Shown here: positions 10,002 through 20,662 of the stretch, piece by piece
Numbering within the stretch: the stretch's first letter is position 1
Layout of the letters: each line of letters starts with the position of its first letter
Assembly: GCF_026262505.1 (NCBI RefSeq)
Contig: NC_067207.1
Coordinates: forward strand, 19,002,082-19,066,081
Source of the DNA: Trichomonas vaginalis G3
Taxonomy: Eukaryota > Parabasalia > Trichomonadida > Trichomonadidae
Direction of reading: 5' to 3'
DNA length: 64,000 nt
Notes under the pieces: generated by a model
Seen by the model: the letters and a program-made list of their open reading frames with translations, nothing else
Told to the model about the DNA's origin: nothing
Database searches by the model: none
Program-made: the position numbers and the translations under genes

Positions 10002-13000
10002 CTATAAATCTGGATCCTCTGGATTGGACTCATTTAAAGAATCATTCTCTGCTCGGGCTTCATCTGAAATGGACTTTGCAAACTTGAGGAATGAGTCATC
10101 TTCTTCTTCATTTTGGCCTTCTTCGACCTTCTTCGGAGATTGGTGATACTCTTCCTCTTCGTCATCACTAGGAATATTCATCGTCCACTGATTTTCGTCC
10201 TTGGGGTCATCTTGGACATCGTCGGATTCTTCTGGCTTGGTACCGTCACCAAGAAGAATTCTCACTTTCTTTGCTTTTTTCGGAGTTGATTTCACTTCTT
10301 CGTGATTTTCAGCTTCAATATTTGATTCTGCTTCAGCTGGTTTCTCTTTTTCAGTTGGTTGTTGTTCTTCAACTGGTTTTTCCTCTTCAGTTGGTTGTTG
10401 TTCTTCAACTGGTTGTTGTTCTTCAGCTGGTTTCTCTTCTTCAACTGGTTGTTGTTCTTCAGCTGGTTTCTCTTCTTCAACTGGTTGTTGTTCTTCAACT
10501 GGTTTCTCTTCTTCAACTGGTTGTTGTTCTTCAACTGGTTTCTCTTCTTCAACTGGTTGTTGTTCTTCAACTGGTTTCTCTTCTTCAACTGGTTGTTGTT
10601 CTTCAACTGGTTTCTCTCTTCAACTGGTTGTTGTTCTTCAACTGGTTTCTCTTCTTCAACTGGTTGTTGTTCTTCAGCTGGTTTCTCTTCTTCAACTGGT
10701 TTCTCTTCTTCAACTGGTTTCTCTTCTTCAACTGGTTGTTGTTCTTCAACTGGTTTCTCTTCTTCAACTGGTTGTTGTTCTTCAGCTGGTTTCTCTTCTT
10801 CAGCTGGTTTCTCTTCTTCAACTGGTTTCTCTTCTTCAACTGGTTTCTCTTCTTCAACTGGTTGTTGTTCTTCAACTGGTTTCTCTTCTTCAACTGGTTG
10901 TTGTTCTTCAACTGGTTTCTCTTCTTCAACTGGTTGTTGTTCTTCAACTGGTTTCTCTTCTTCAACTGGTTTCTCTTCTTCAACTGGTTGTTGTTCTTCA
11001 ACTGGTTTCTCTTCTTCAACTCGTTGTTGTTCTTCCTTCTTTTCTTCCTCTTCTTCAAATAATTCCTTTGTGTTTTGATCAATTGGGTGAAATTCTTTAT
11101 CAATGTCAATATTTCTTTCGACAGGTTGCAATATATATTCTTCTTCTTCCTCTGGTTTAATATCTTGAGGAATTTCCGCTTGTTCCTCTTCTTCAACTGG
11201 TTTCTCTTCTTCCTCCTTTTCTTCTTCAGCTGGTTGTTGTTGTTCTTCAGCTGGCTTTTCTTCTTCCTTCTTTTCCTCTTCTTCAGCTGGTTTCTCTTCT
11301 TCAACTAGTTGCAGTTGTTCTTCTTCTTCCTTCTTTTCCTCTTCTTCAGCTGGTTTCTCTTCTTCCTCCTTTTCTTCTTCTTTAGCTGGTTTCTCTTCTT
11401 CAACTGGTTTCTCTTCTTCCTCCTTTTCTTCTTCTTCAGCTGGTTTCTCTTCTTCCTTCTTTTCTTCTTCTTCAGCTGGCTTTTCTTCTTCCTTCTTTTC
11501 TTCTTCTTCAGCTGGCTTTTCTTCTTCCTTCTTTTCTTCTTCTTCAGCTGGTTTCTCTTCTTCCTTCTTTTCTTCTTCTTCAGCTGGCTTTTCTTCTTCC
11601 TTCTTTTCTTCTTCTTCAGCTGGTTTTTCTTCTTCCTTCTTTTCTTCTTCTTCAGCTGGTTTTTCTTCTTCCTTCTTTTCCTCTTCTTCAGCTGGTTTCC
11701 CTTCTTCCTTCTTTTCTTCTTCTTCAGTTGGTTTTTCTTCTTCCTTCTTTTCTTCTTCTTCAGTTGGTTTTTCTTCTTCCTTCTTTTCTTCTTCTTCAGC
11801 TGGCTTTTCTTCTTCCTTCTTTTCTTCTTCTTCAGCTGGTTTTTCTTCTTCCTTCTTTTCTTCTTCTTCAGCTGGTTTTTCTTCTTCCTTCTTTTCTTCT
11901 TCTTCAGCTGGTTTTTCTTCTTCCTTCTTTTCTTCTTCTTCAGCTTGTTCCTGAGAGTTTGGATTTGCGAGCTCAGTTTCAATCTTTTGACTGACTTCCA
12001 TTTCGACTCTTTCGAGCTGGGAAACAACTTCTGTTCTGATTTGTTGCTCCATCTGATCGTATCCCTTGTTCTTTCTTATGATATTGTCAACGATCTCCTC
12101 GACAATCTCTGTTGTCTTCTCTGACATTCCACTTTCTTCATTTTCGATTGAAATTTCTGTAGTTTCCTTCTCTTCCTCGACTTGTTTTTCATTGAGTTCT
12201 TCTTCCTCAGTTTCTTCTTCACCAAAGATATTCGATTCGAGGTCGTGCTCATCAATTGGAGTATGTTTCTTTTCTGGTTGCTTTGGTTCGACTCCGTATC
12301 GTTCTTTCATTTCTTCAAGATACTTCTTAAGGCCATCGATATGATTTTCCGAGTTATCGATACGCCTTGTATATTGTAGTTTAACTTTTTCGGCTGAGTT
12401 GTTGAAGAATGCGTCTTGGGACTCCAATTGCTTTTCGTATTCAGCTTCTGCGCGTTGTCTACGTAATTCAATTGATTTCTTGCTTTGCTTGTCGAAGTTC
12501 TTGCGTTCACGAATCTCGAGCTCTTCTTCTTTCCTACGAAGGCGCTCTGCAAGTTCGTAATTCTTTCCTTTCGAAGCGATTTCCTTTTCGTTATGGATCT
12601 TTATTAACAGTGAGCTTCTCTTGAATCCATCTCCGTTCTTAATCGTCTGTTCCTGATCTTGTAATTTCTGTAATTGAAATTGATGCTTCTTATCAACTTC
12701 ATCGCGAGATTTTTCTCTTTCAGCGTTGATCTTTTCTAATTCTCGTTCGTAGTCGGCTTTGATTTGTTCGAGTTTCTTTTCTTCTTCGATTAATTGTTTA
12801 TTAATTTCGTCAACTCTTTGTTGTCTATTAGCTTTCATTGCTGGTTCAACGAAGGAAGTATTTTGTTTTTGTGTAGATGACTTTTGTGGAGAAGGAGCTC
12901 TCTTTTCGGAATGAAGGCTTTTACTTGGAGAATTAGACTTCTTTTGAGGAGTTTGCTGTTGATTCTGAGGAGATTTGGATCTTTGAGACTTCGATGGCGA

Positions 13001-13558
13001 AGAAGGAGTAGATTTCACAACAGCTGCAATGTTCTGAAGTTGAGCTGCCAACTTATAATCTTCGGCATTTGCAGCTTCGTCAATCCTTTCTTGGATAACA
13101 GCTGAAATCTTCTTCTTGCCTGTCTCTGTAATTGTATCAATCTCGTATCCAGCAAGGAGGTTGTCGATCGTCTGATTTAAGACATTTCTTTCTTTTTCAG
13201 TTACTGTGGATTTTTTAGCTGAACTTTGTCCCTTTCTAGCTGTTTTAGAAGGAGACTGCTTCTTAGGTGATTGAGCAGCTTTTTCTTCATTTTCGCTCTG
13301 AATTTGAGTTAATTTTCTTGTTAACGTTTCAATTTTCTTGCGTTTTTGTGTAGTTGAAGCTTTCCCATCGTCTTTTATCATAGTTTGATGACGAACAATC
13401 GCTAATCTCTTTAAAACGGCTTTGATCATTTTTGGTTCAACATCTTCAGGGTTTTCACCATTAAGTAATCCATCAACAATGCCCTTGGCATCCTGATCGG
13501 ACTGCGTAGAAGTGTTTACCTGAGATTGTGAATGACGTGGAGATTGGGAACTTTTCAT
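10002..13558 (-). CDS. Large acidic-repeat coiled-coil protein, 1-base frameshift in its repeat
   Basis: Begins MKSSQSPRHSQSQ at 13558. The open frame extends upstream only through a non-ATG codon, so this ATG is chosen. The N-terminal third is Ser/Pro/Lys-rich with short helical modules; residues about 250-420 form a charged coiled coil (INKQLIEEEKKLEQIKADYE, then AERLRRKEEELEIRERK). Next come a long 12-residue repeat (EEEEKKEEEKPA) and a PVEEQQ/PVEEEK repeat. In the second repeat one base is missing near 10612-10617 (TTCTCTCTTC instead of TTCTCTTCTTC). Downstream, the neighbouring frame resumes the same repeat and runs to a natural end (VRILLGDGTKPEESDD...NPEDPDL) at 10002. One added base would make the length divisible by three, so this is either a recent mutation or an assembly slip in a repeat. 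The role is probably structural or cytoskeletal, but that is a guess. Confidence 0.8.
10330..11030 (-). repeat. PVEEQQ/PVEEEK coding repeat
   Basis: Irregular alternation of 18-bp modules encoding PVEEEK, PAEEEK and PVEEQQ in the acidic protein. The plus-strand and off-frame open frames across it are composition shadows. Confidence 0.9.
11440..11945 (-). repeat. 36-bp tandem repeat encoding EEEEKKEEEKPA
   Basis: About fourteen near-identical 36-bp units in one stretch of the acidic coiled-coil gene; a more diverged part continues to about 11190. Confidence 0.9.
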
Positions 13559-13867
13559 ACAAAAATAATTGAATTTCGCGGGTTTTACAAGTGAATTCAA
13601 TGAAAAAATCTTAATAGAATAAAATTATGTCTGCATTTATTTGTGTAAAAATAAATGCGATGAAAAAAATACGGTTATAAAAATTTCTATTGTTTTTTGT
13701 TGTTTTTTCAAAAAGATTATTTTTAGAATTTTTCGAATTGCAAAACAATGAGTGTTCAAAATAAATATGTTTTGCAAATCAAATTTTTTCCATTTTTAGG
13801 TTTTTATTATCAAATTTGTTAAAATTATTTTCATTTTTTGATTTTTAAAATTTTCTTGACGGTTTTA
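13559..13867. promoter_or_regulatory. Shared upstream region of two divergent host genes
   Basis: About 300 bp of very AT-rich DNA between the divergent acidic-repeat and ankyrin genes. It must hold both promoters. No perfect initiator is seen, only partial TCA-type matches. Confidence 0.4.
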
Positions 13868-15151
13868 ATGAACGAATGGAAAGAACATTACCAAAATCAT
13901 ACAACTAATCTAATATTTTCAACCAAAATATTTCTGTCAATTTTTCTGCGTCCGATTCAGAAGGTTACACAAATTATGACTCAAATGGATGTTTTATCGA
14001 AGTACGTTGATGACTGCTTATCTGCCCATGACATCAACATCGAGATGCAGATCTCTGACGAAATCGATAAAGTCATTTGGATGCAGAACTTTTATAAGCT
14101 TCCACTGAATATTGCATTAAGAATCCTTAAATACTCGGGGAAGAGTCTTACCGAAATACAATCTAGACAAGTTGTCGATGGGTTTATGCGAACATGTGGA
14201 ATCGAAGCAATGAAAGTGTTCCCATATGTTAATTGTGGAAATATTGAGCAATTAATGGGCCAAGGACCACTTCAAAAAACATATACTCAAGAAGCATTCA
14301 TTCACGAACCATTGATTCCTCATGATCCAGGCCTTCATTCTCCAAAACCAAAACCAAGAGCAACAAATAATCCTAAAACTACAAAATTCCAAGTTCCTCA
14401 CTACATGATTGTTCCAAAGAATCGAACAAAGTCAATATCGTATTTCAAGCTCGACGTACATCCATCTTCTCCCATTACTTCTCCTAAAAATAAAACAAGA
14501 GGCGCTCTTTCACCAACTTCCCCTCGTAAGAAATTCGTTGTTAAGGAAGAGGAAGAAGAAGATAAAAAGGAAGAGCCTGAGGTCATTGCGATATTCTCAG
14601 CAGCTGAAGCTTCCGAGATAAAAACAGTTGAAAAATTAATCCATGAAAAACCAGAATTAATACATTCGAAGCTTAATAACGAGACACTACTACATGTTGC
14701 AATGAGAAGAAAGGACATGAAACTCTCTGGAATCCTTTTAAGATGTGGAGCTGATAAAGAAGCTCCAAATTTATATGGAAGCTCCCCTCTTTATACAGCA
14801 ATATACCAAGATTACGCGCCAGGCATTGATTTCCTTCTATCTCAAGGCGCAAACGTAAATTCAAGAAATAATTCCGGAAATAGTCCTTTACACTGGGCAG
14901 CGGAATGCAGAAAAATCAGCGCGGCTAAGATATTACTTTCATATGGAGCTAACATTAATGCTCAAAATGATAAAGGAGAAACTCCATTTTTAATAGCATG
15001 CAAAAAAGGACCTTTAGAGCTTGTTAAAGAATTCCTGCAAGCAGGTGCAGACATCAACATCGAAAATAAATACGGAGAAAAGCCTATTGACGTTGCTCTT
15101 CACCCAGATATTCAAACAGAAATTCGAAATCACGAAGGAAAAAAGACATGA
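13868..15151 (+). CDS. Ankyrin-repeat protein with basic, proline-rich linker
   Basis: The start is uncertain. The first in-frame ATG is 13868 (MNEWKEHYQ); ATGs at 13976 and 13985 (MTQMDVLSKYVDDCL) may be the real start, since the sequence becomes protein-like there. Residues about 40-130 form a helical N-terminal region (KVIWMQNFYKLPLNIALRIL). Residues about 150-240 are basic and proline-rich with SPTSPRKK, followed by an acidic run (EEEEEDKKEEPE). About 255-420 hold four to five ankyrin repeats (TLLHVAMRRKDMKLSGILLR, SPLHWAAECRK, TPFLIACKKG). It is divergent from the acidic-repeat gene and convergent with the next gene, with only about 25 bp between their ends. This is a different ankyrin type from the DUF3447 genes at the window ends. 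The binding partner is unknown. Confidence 0.85.
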   Translation: MNEWKEHYQNHTTNLIFSTKIFLSIFLRPIQKVTQIMTQMDVLSKYVDDCLSAHDINIEMQISDEIDKVIWMQNFYKLPLNIALRILKYSGKSLTEIQSRQVVDGFMRTCGIEAMKVFPYVNCGNIEQLMGQGPLQKTYTQEAFIHEPLIPHDPGLHSPKPKPRATNNPKTTKFQVPHYMIVPKNRTKSISYFKLDVHPSSPITSPKNKTRGALSPTSPRKKFVVKEEEEEDKKEEPEVIAIFSAAEASEIKTVEKLIHEKPELIHSKLNNETLLHVAMRRKDMKLSGILLRCGADKEAPNLYGSSPLYTAIYQDYAPGIDFLLSQGANVNSRNNSGNSPLHWAAECRKISAAKILLSYGANINAQNDKGETPFLIACKKGPLELVKEFLQAGADINIENKYGEKPIDVALHPDIQTEIRNHEGKKT

Positions 15152-15176
15152 TTATAAAACAACAATACAAACAACT

Positions 15177-16580
15177 TTAATCATAATTAAATAACATACG
15201 TGGAACGTGGCGATGTCGCCTCCTTGAAACTACAATAGATTCATAATCTATTTCATCAGGCTTTGTAGAGATAACAGGTTCTTCATCGTTATCTTCATTA
15301 ACTATATTTTTAATTGGCTTTGAAACGCATTCTTCGTTGATTTCTGTTTCAAATTTGATTGCATTTGTAATTTTATTTTTCAAATCGTCTAAAGTGCAGT
15401 AAACACCATTGATATATCCTCCATAGTATCCGTTTTTCACGTTTAGATACGGGATCAACTGGTCTTTGACAAATTTTGTCCAAAGATTGTTTTTATACGT
15501 CGACCAAACATAACTATTCTTCATGAGACACTCGGCGAGTGCTTGTATATGACCAGATCTATCTGTTGTATTGAACTTCTCTATGACTTTCGATGGAATA
15601 TCCTCTTTAATTACAATTTTTTCGATTTCTTCATCGGAAAGGTTAGCTATCGTCTTAACGATCGCATGGTTTATCATGGTGTTGGACCCTTTTTTGAAGA
15701 AATAGTTCATGTAATTCCCAACAGAACTTGGATATAAATTAATATAAGGAATAAAAGATATTGGAGATATTTGGTCCTCGGAAATCGAGAACTTATTTCC
15801 CATTTTTTCAATTACTCCCGTAGAATTTTCGCAAAGACACTTTGAATTTCCGATAAAGTTAAAAATGTCTCTGGCAAGGAGTGGCTTATTGGTCTTGAAC
15901 GCCATCTTCAGGAGGTCCTTCATCACAATATCATCATCGAACAGAGAAATAAGGTACTCTCGCTTAGAAATGATATCTTGGAAAGCAGAAACAACTCCAA
16001 GCTGCTTATTGTATGGCATATCTATAAGATCCTCACACATATTGATAGAATCTTGCTGTGAAAATTGGAATTCGCCGTTAAACTCGGTGACTAAGAAAAC
16101 AAAGAGATCTTTAAGTGCTACTATATCAATATTTTGGGTTAAATAATACTTAAGGTGATCAAAATTATTGAGAAATGAACCGTCGGAAAGATTTGTATAA
16201 GAAGTAATGAGATTGGCGAAATGGCCACACAAAAAAGGATTCCTATTAGCGGACAAATACATAAAATCCCTTATTTTATCTATAAATACTTGATTGGAGA
16301 GAAGGCTATTTTGATATCCTAAAAACTTTGATTTAAGAAGTTCAATACACAACTGCGAACGTCTTTGATATTGATCGCATTTCAGTTTATTTTCAGTAAG
16401 TACATAGTCCATCATCTGATGTATGGAGCTTTCCGTGGATAGATACTCTAAAAATTGAGTGTTCGGATTTTGAATTGCTTGTTTTAGGTTGGAGTCATCT
16501 AGAATCTCCTCTATGGCACAATTAGACTTAGCTATCGAGAAAGAAATACTATCAGGGAAATACTTTGCTCTATGCTTCAT
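15177..16580 (-). CDS. SAPS-domain-like phosphatase regulatory subunit
   Basis: A 467-residue all-helical protein. The opening motifs follow the SAPS pattern (Sit4-associated proteins, regulatory subunits of PP6): a short lead, a FLEYLSTESSIHQMMDYVL segment near residue 45-62, RNPFLCGHFANLI near 113-125 (the NPLLAGYFSKV-like stretch) and IDIVALKDLFVFLV near 152. The C-terminus has an acidic patch and a basic tail (VVSRRRHRHVPRM). In yeast and animals SAPS proteins hold the Sit4/PP6 catalytic subunit and direct its substrates. The identity here rests on motif resemblance and length, not an alignment, so an unrelated ARM-repeat protein remains possible. The gene is intact and convergent with the ankyrin gene. 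Confidence 0.5.
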   Translation of the reverse strand: MKHRAKYFPDSISFSIAKSNCAIEEILDDSNLKQAIQNPNTQFLEYLSTESSIHQMMDYVLTENKLKCDQYQRRSQLCIELLKSKFLGYQNSLLSNQVFIDKIRDFMYLSANRNPFLCGHFANLITSYTNLSDGSFLNNFDHLKYYLTQNIDIVALKDLFVFLVTEFNGEFQFSQQDSINMCEDLIDMPYNKQLGVVSAFQDIISKREYLISLFDDDIVMKDLLKMAFKTNKPLLARDIFNFIGNSKCLCENSTGVIEKMGNKFSISEDQISPISFIPYINLYPSSVGNYMNYFFKKGSNTMINHAIVKTIANLSDEEIEKIVIKEDIPSKVIEKFNTTDRSGHIQALAECLMKNSYVWSTYKNNLWTKFVKDQLIPYLNVKNGYYGGYINGVYCTLDDLKNKITNAIKFETEINEECVSKPIKNIVNEDNDEEPVISTKPDEIDYESIVVSRRRHRHVPRMLFNYD

Positions 16581-17478
16581 CTAAGGCAAAAAAATATAGT
16601 GTGAAATTGTATTCGCTATATCGTTAGTTTTTGTTGACTCAGAAATTTGAGAGTGTCATAAAATAAAAATATTATTATTTGGTAAACATAAAAGGAAATA
16701 ACAGATTTTGGATTTTCAATTATTTTCAAAATATTGAAAGAGGACATTTAAAAAGTTATCGTTTATATATTGAACCACAGGAGCCATGATTACCAAATAT
16801 TATTAGAAAACATTATTTGTGATGTAATGCTGACTAGGAATAATGTGTTTTTTATTATTTCTTACCTACTTTTCAGAATTTTCAATCTCAATTCAAATTT
16901 CTGAATTAACAACAAAAACACTTCTCATTACAATCAATATAACAAATGATTTATAATGAAATTCCAATTCAATTTTTTTCAATTTAAGAAACCGATGGAC
17001 AAATTATAAATTACATTATCATCGATTAAATAAAAAAACTTCATAAAATAATTGACAAAAATAGCTTTTTGTCAAATTGGGGTTCAAATGTGAATATGAT
17101 ACTTTATGATATCATATTGTATTAGATGTGGAGATGCAATGTCTTTAATATCATAAGTTTTTTTTGGACCAATATCGAGATCTTGCATGTGTATGGTAAT
17201 GAATCATATATTTCTAATTTACATCTTATATAATATATGACAAAACAATGCTGGTATTAATATGTTTTTCCAAAAATGTTATTTATATAGTTTTTGACTC
17301 AAATTTTAAATCGATATGATCAAATCACGAATTTCTGCTATATGGAATTAATAAATTTCATAAATACGTAAAATGTCACAACAGTTTAAAATAGTGCCAA
17401 CTGTAGGACATGTTTAACCTCGATAAAACAGTTTCATTGTATCAACTATAAAATGTGAACACAATAGTATGGTAAAAG
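16581..17478. other. Intergenic, no gene seen
   Basis: AT-rich DNA between the SAPS-like gene and the candidate hAT-like relic. No frame or structure was found. Confidence 0.5.
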
Positions 17479-18233
17479 TAGGGTTGCAAATTTGGAAGCA
17501 CAGCATAAATTTGGAAGAGAAAAAATTCAGTTTTGGAAGATTTTCTGGAAGTTAAAAGATTATATGAATATTCATTTGTTGTTAAGATTTATATGATATG
17601 TAATGCTTGTTCATAAGATAAATATGCTTGTATGATAAATAATTAAATTATTTCTATAATCACTATATCTAACTTTAATTGATATTGATGAAATTTACTA
17701 TATTTCGAAAGGTATTGAATATTCTTTATAATGCAAAAGAAAAGGAAGAAATCAAAACAATTTCATTTACAAATGTTTATATAATTGGTAATCTAAAGAG
17801 TGAAAACATAATATTAAAGATATAAGATGCAATTCCTGCACTGTGGTTTTCAATCTCTTCTTAGGAAGCAAAATAAGATTCCAAATTTTGGGAATCTTTC
17901 TTTCAATCAACTATAATGTGTACATGAAATATTGTGAATGACCTCTTTATAGCATGCATGAAATAGTGAATTTTTATTTACTTCCAGATCAAGAAAAAAA
18001 TGTAAACAATTCAAATTAACTTCCAAAAACTTTTTCCTATATTCAATTTTTTGATACCAAATATGTTCAATATACTATTTTATGCATTTTTATTAAAAAT
18101 TATTTTACAGCTTCAAAAAACTTCTTCTTGAATTCAATTTTTTATAATGAAATGTTGTAGAATATCGTTTCTAAATTAACTTTAAAACATATTTTTATAA
18201 CTTCCAAAAAGTGAACGTTACTTCCAGCCCTTG
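17479..18233. repeat. Possible non-autonomous hAT-like relic
   Basis: The left end reads TAGGGTTGCAAATTTGGAAG and the right end, inverted, CAAGGGCTGGAAGTAACG, which resemble hAT termini. TTTGGAAG motifs recur near the left end (17491, 17510, 17532) and their complement CTTCCAAA near the right (18020, 18201). There is no coding frame. A clean 8-bp target duplication is not visible, so this stays tentative. Confidence 0.3.
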
Positions 18234-18497
18234 ATATAAACTAAATAATAAAGATTTCATATACAAGTAATAGGATTGTTATAGTAATAACAACTATCTA
18301 ATGATTTCATATTAATTTCTAATTAAATCTCTTGAATATTTGTTTCAAAATTATATTTGGTCAAAAGAACGAAATAGAAAGAAAATCTACTCTATTTAGG
18401 AAATTAAATTTTTATTCTTTAGATCCGAATGTCTTTTGGATTGTCAATAATGTGATGAGAAATTCAAGTTCACATATAGAGATAATCTATTTTAAAA

Positions 18498-19751
18498 TGT
18501 AATAAACAGAAATTCATCAAAAGTGACAGCTCTCAATTTTTTGACATTTGTAAATTCTAAATTGAATGAGAAAAATGAAATAATACTAAGCATAATACAA
18601 TATTCTAGATTTAATTATAATTAGGAAAAAGTTAGTTTTTAGAGTACTTTTCATAGGCATATAGAATGAAATCTTCTGAAAAATAATATCACATAACCTC
18701 ATATTATTTTCTAATATATAACTATTTTATATAAAAATCAAATTCAATGATCTTAAAAGCGAAGGATAAACCTCAAAATTTACGAATATAATGAGTGGGA
18801 ATATAATGCTTATCTATCATAAAACCATATGAAATATCAATTTTGCTTTACGCCTAATTTTTGACGACAATTAGCAAAAAATGTTAAATGTTAACACTCA
18901 GTCCATTTGAATATGAAAAATAAAATTGACTTTGATTAAATGTTTTTATTTATCATGCAATTCTTCTTGCGACCAAAGATTTGACTAAAATTTCAAAAAA
19001 TAAGATAGCTTAAAAAATAATATACGGTAGTGTTTACTAATAGATGAATAGTATATAAATTCTATTAAAATGGATTTGATCCAAAAAAATATATAAAATT
19101 TGATCATAAATAAAATCGTTTTAAATTACTTCTTCATTTAAATTATAACAATTATTTTTGGTTTTATATTTTTTTGGATCAAATCCATTTTAATAGAATT
19201 TATATACTATTCATCTATTAGTAAACACTACCGTATATTATTTTTTAAGCTATCTTATTTTTTGAACTTTTATTCAAATCTTTGGTCGCAAGAAGAATTG
19301 CATGATAAATAAAAACATTTAATCAAAGTCAATTTTATTTTTCATATTCAAATGGACTGAGTGTTAACATTTAACATTTTTTGCTAATTGTCGTCAAAAA
19401 TTAGGCGTAAAGCAAAAATTGATATTTCATATGGTTTTATGATAGATAAGCATTATATTCCCACTCATTATATTCGTAAATTTTGAGGTTTATCCTTCGC
19501 TTTTAAGATCATTGAATTTGATTTTTATATAAAATAGTTATACATTAGAAAATAATATGAGGTTATGTGATATTATTTTTCAGAAGATTTTGTGTTCTTC
19601 TTCAAAATTTTATTTTTTTATTAAAAAGAATCTTTACAAAATATACATTTACTTTAATTAATATTTAAAAACGTGCTCTATCAAAAGTTCCAAAAATTCA
19701 ATATTTTAGCTTTTCTGAGGTGTCACTTTTGATGAATTTCTGTTTACAACA
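18498..19751. mobile_element. Foldback element, long copy (1,254 bp)
   Basis: Terminal inverted repeats of about 30 bp (TGTAATAAACAGAAATTC on the left; the right end is the inverse of TGTTGTAAACAGAAATTC) flank two unlike arms. These enclose a giant palindrome: left arm about 18669-19098, right arm about 19162-19590, with a 63-bp loop. The arms are nearly identical. No transposase frame exists, so it is non-autonomous. A shortened copy sits in the Polinton TIR at 46552-47205. The target duplication is unclear at this copy. Confidence 0.88.
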
Positions 19752-20662
19752 CAGAAATCCAACATATAGCATTTTATTAACACTGCAATATCATTATCGG
19801 CTCAACATTTGAGGGAGTATCAGATGTTTAAATCTTTGTTCTAACTTCTTATTAATCTTCATTAAAACGGATCATGCGTACATGTGTAATTTACCTTGCA
19901 GCCAATTCATGCGTTTATCAAACAATAAAATTTGAAATTCATTTTTTTAGATTTTCAATCAAATAGATGAAAATATATATCATCTCATAACTTGTTGAAT
20001 AAAATTATAATTATCCTCCCTGATTTGAGAGAAATAAAAGTCGAACGAGCATTTCGTAAAGAGGATAACATACAGTTTAACTATTTTTGTAAGAAAATTA
20101 ATTATCATACAATGGAGTCCTAAAGACTATAGAGATATGTATTTTTCTCTCAATTTCACTTCTTCAAATATCATTTTAACAAAAATTTTCATATTCCGAT
20201 ACTCGATCTCTATTAGATTATCATATCGTTCATTTTTATTTGAAAATTTCAATGATTAAGTTTATTTAATCCAGAAAAAAATCGAAAATTGATAATGAAT
20301 AGTTTTTGAAAAATTGAATTGAGTAAAAGATATCCATTAACTCTTGCAGAGAATATCATTCGCTTCTGAACGTCTTATTTCATTATTTTGTGATTGAAAT
20401 AACTTTTGAAAAAATTGAATATTTTATATCAATTCCATTTAATTTTAAAATAAAATATTATACGCATTTAATATAGTATAATTTTGAATTTTTTAGACCA
20501 ACATCTCAATAAATTCAATAAGTTATTCATTACAATTTTGTATAAATTAATACTCAGGTAACACTATATAACACTATATAACACTATATTGTTATTTATC
20601 TTTTTATTAAATAAATTAATTGATAGTACTCACAATTTTATTCTGAAGTAGAAACAACAAAA
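19752..20662. other. Intergenic; short tandem repeat before the pseudokinase
   Basis: No gene seen. Three tandem copies of AACACTATAT lie at about 20560-20589. TCACAATTTTATT at 20630 is a possible initiator for the downstream gene, with a leader of about 30 bases. Confidence 0.5.

Noticed and set aside
10271-11304. Long plus-strand and off-frame minus-strand open frames across the acidic-repeat gene
   Set aside because: They are low-complexity shadows (LLFF, QLKKRN patterns) of the 18-bp and 36-bp coding repeats, with no start context or domain.
13838-13867. Upstream extension of the ankyrin gene to 13838
   Set aside because: It begins with a TTG codon in very AT-rich DNA; the first ATG is at 13868 and later ATGs look even better.
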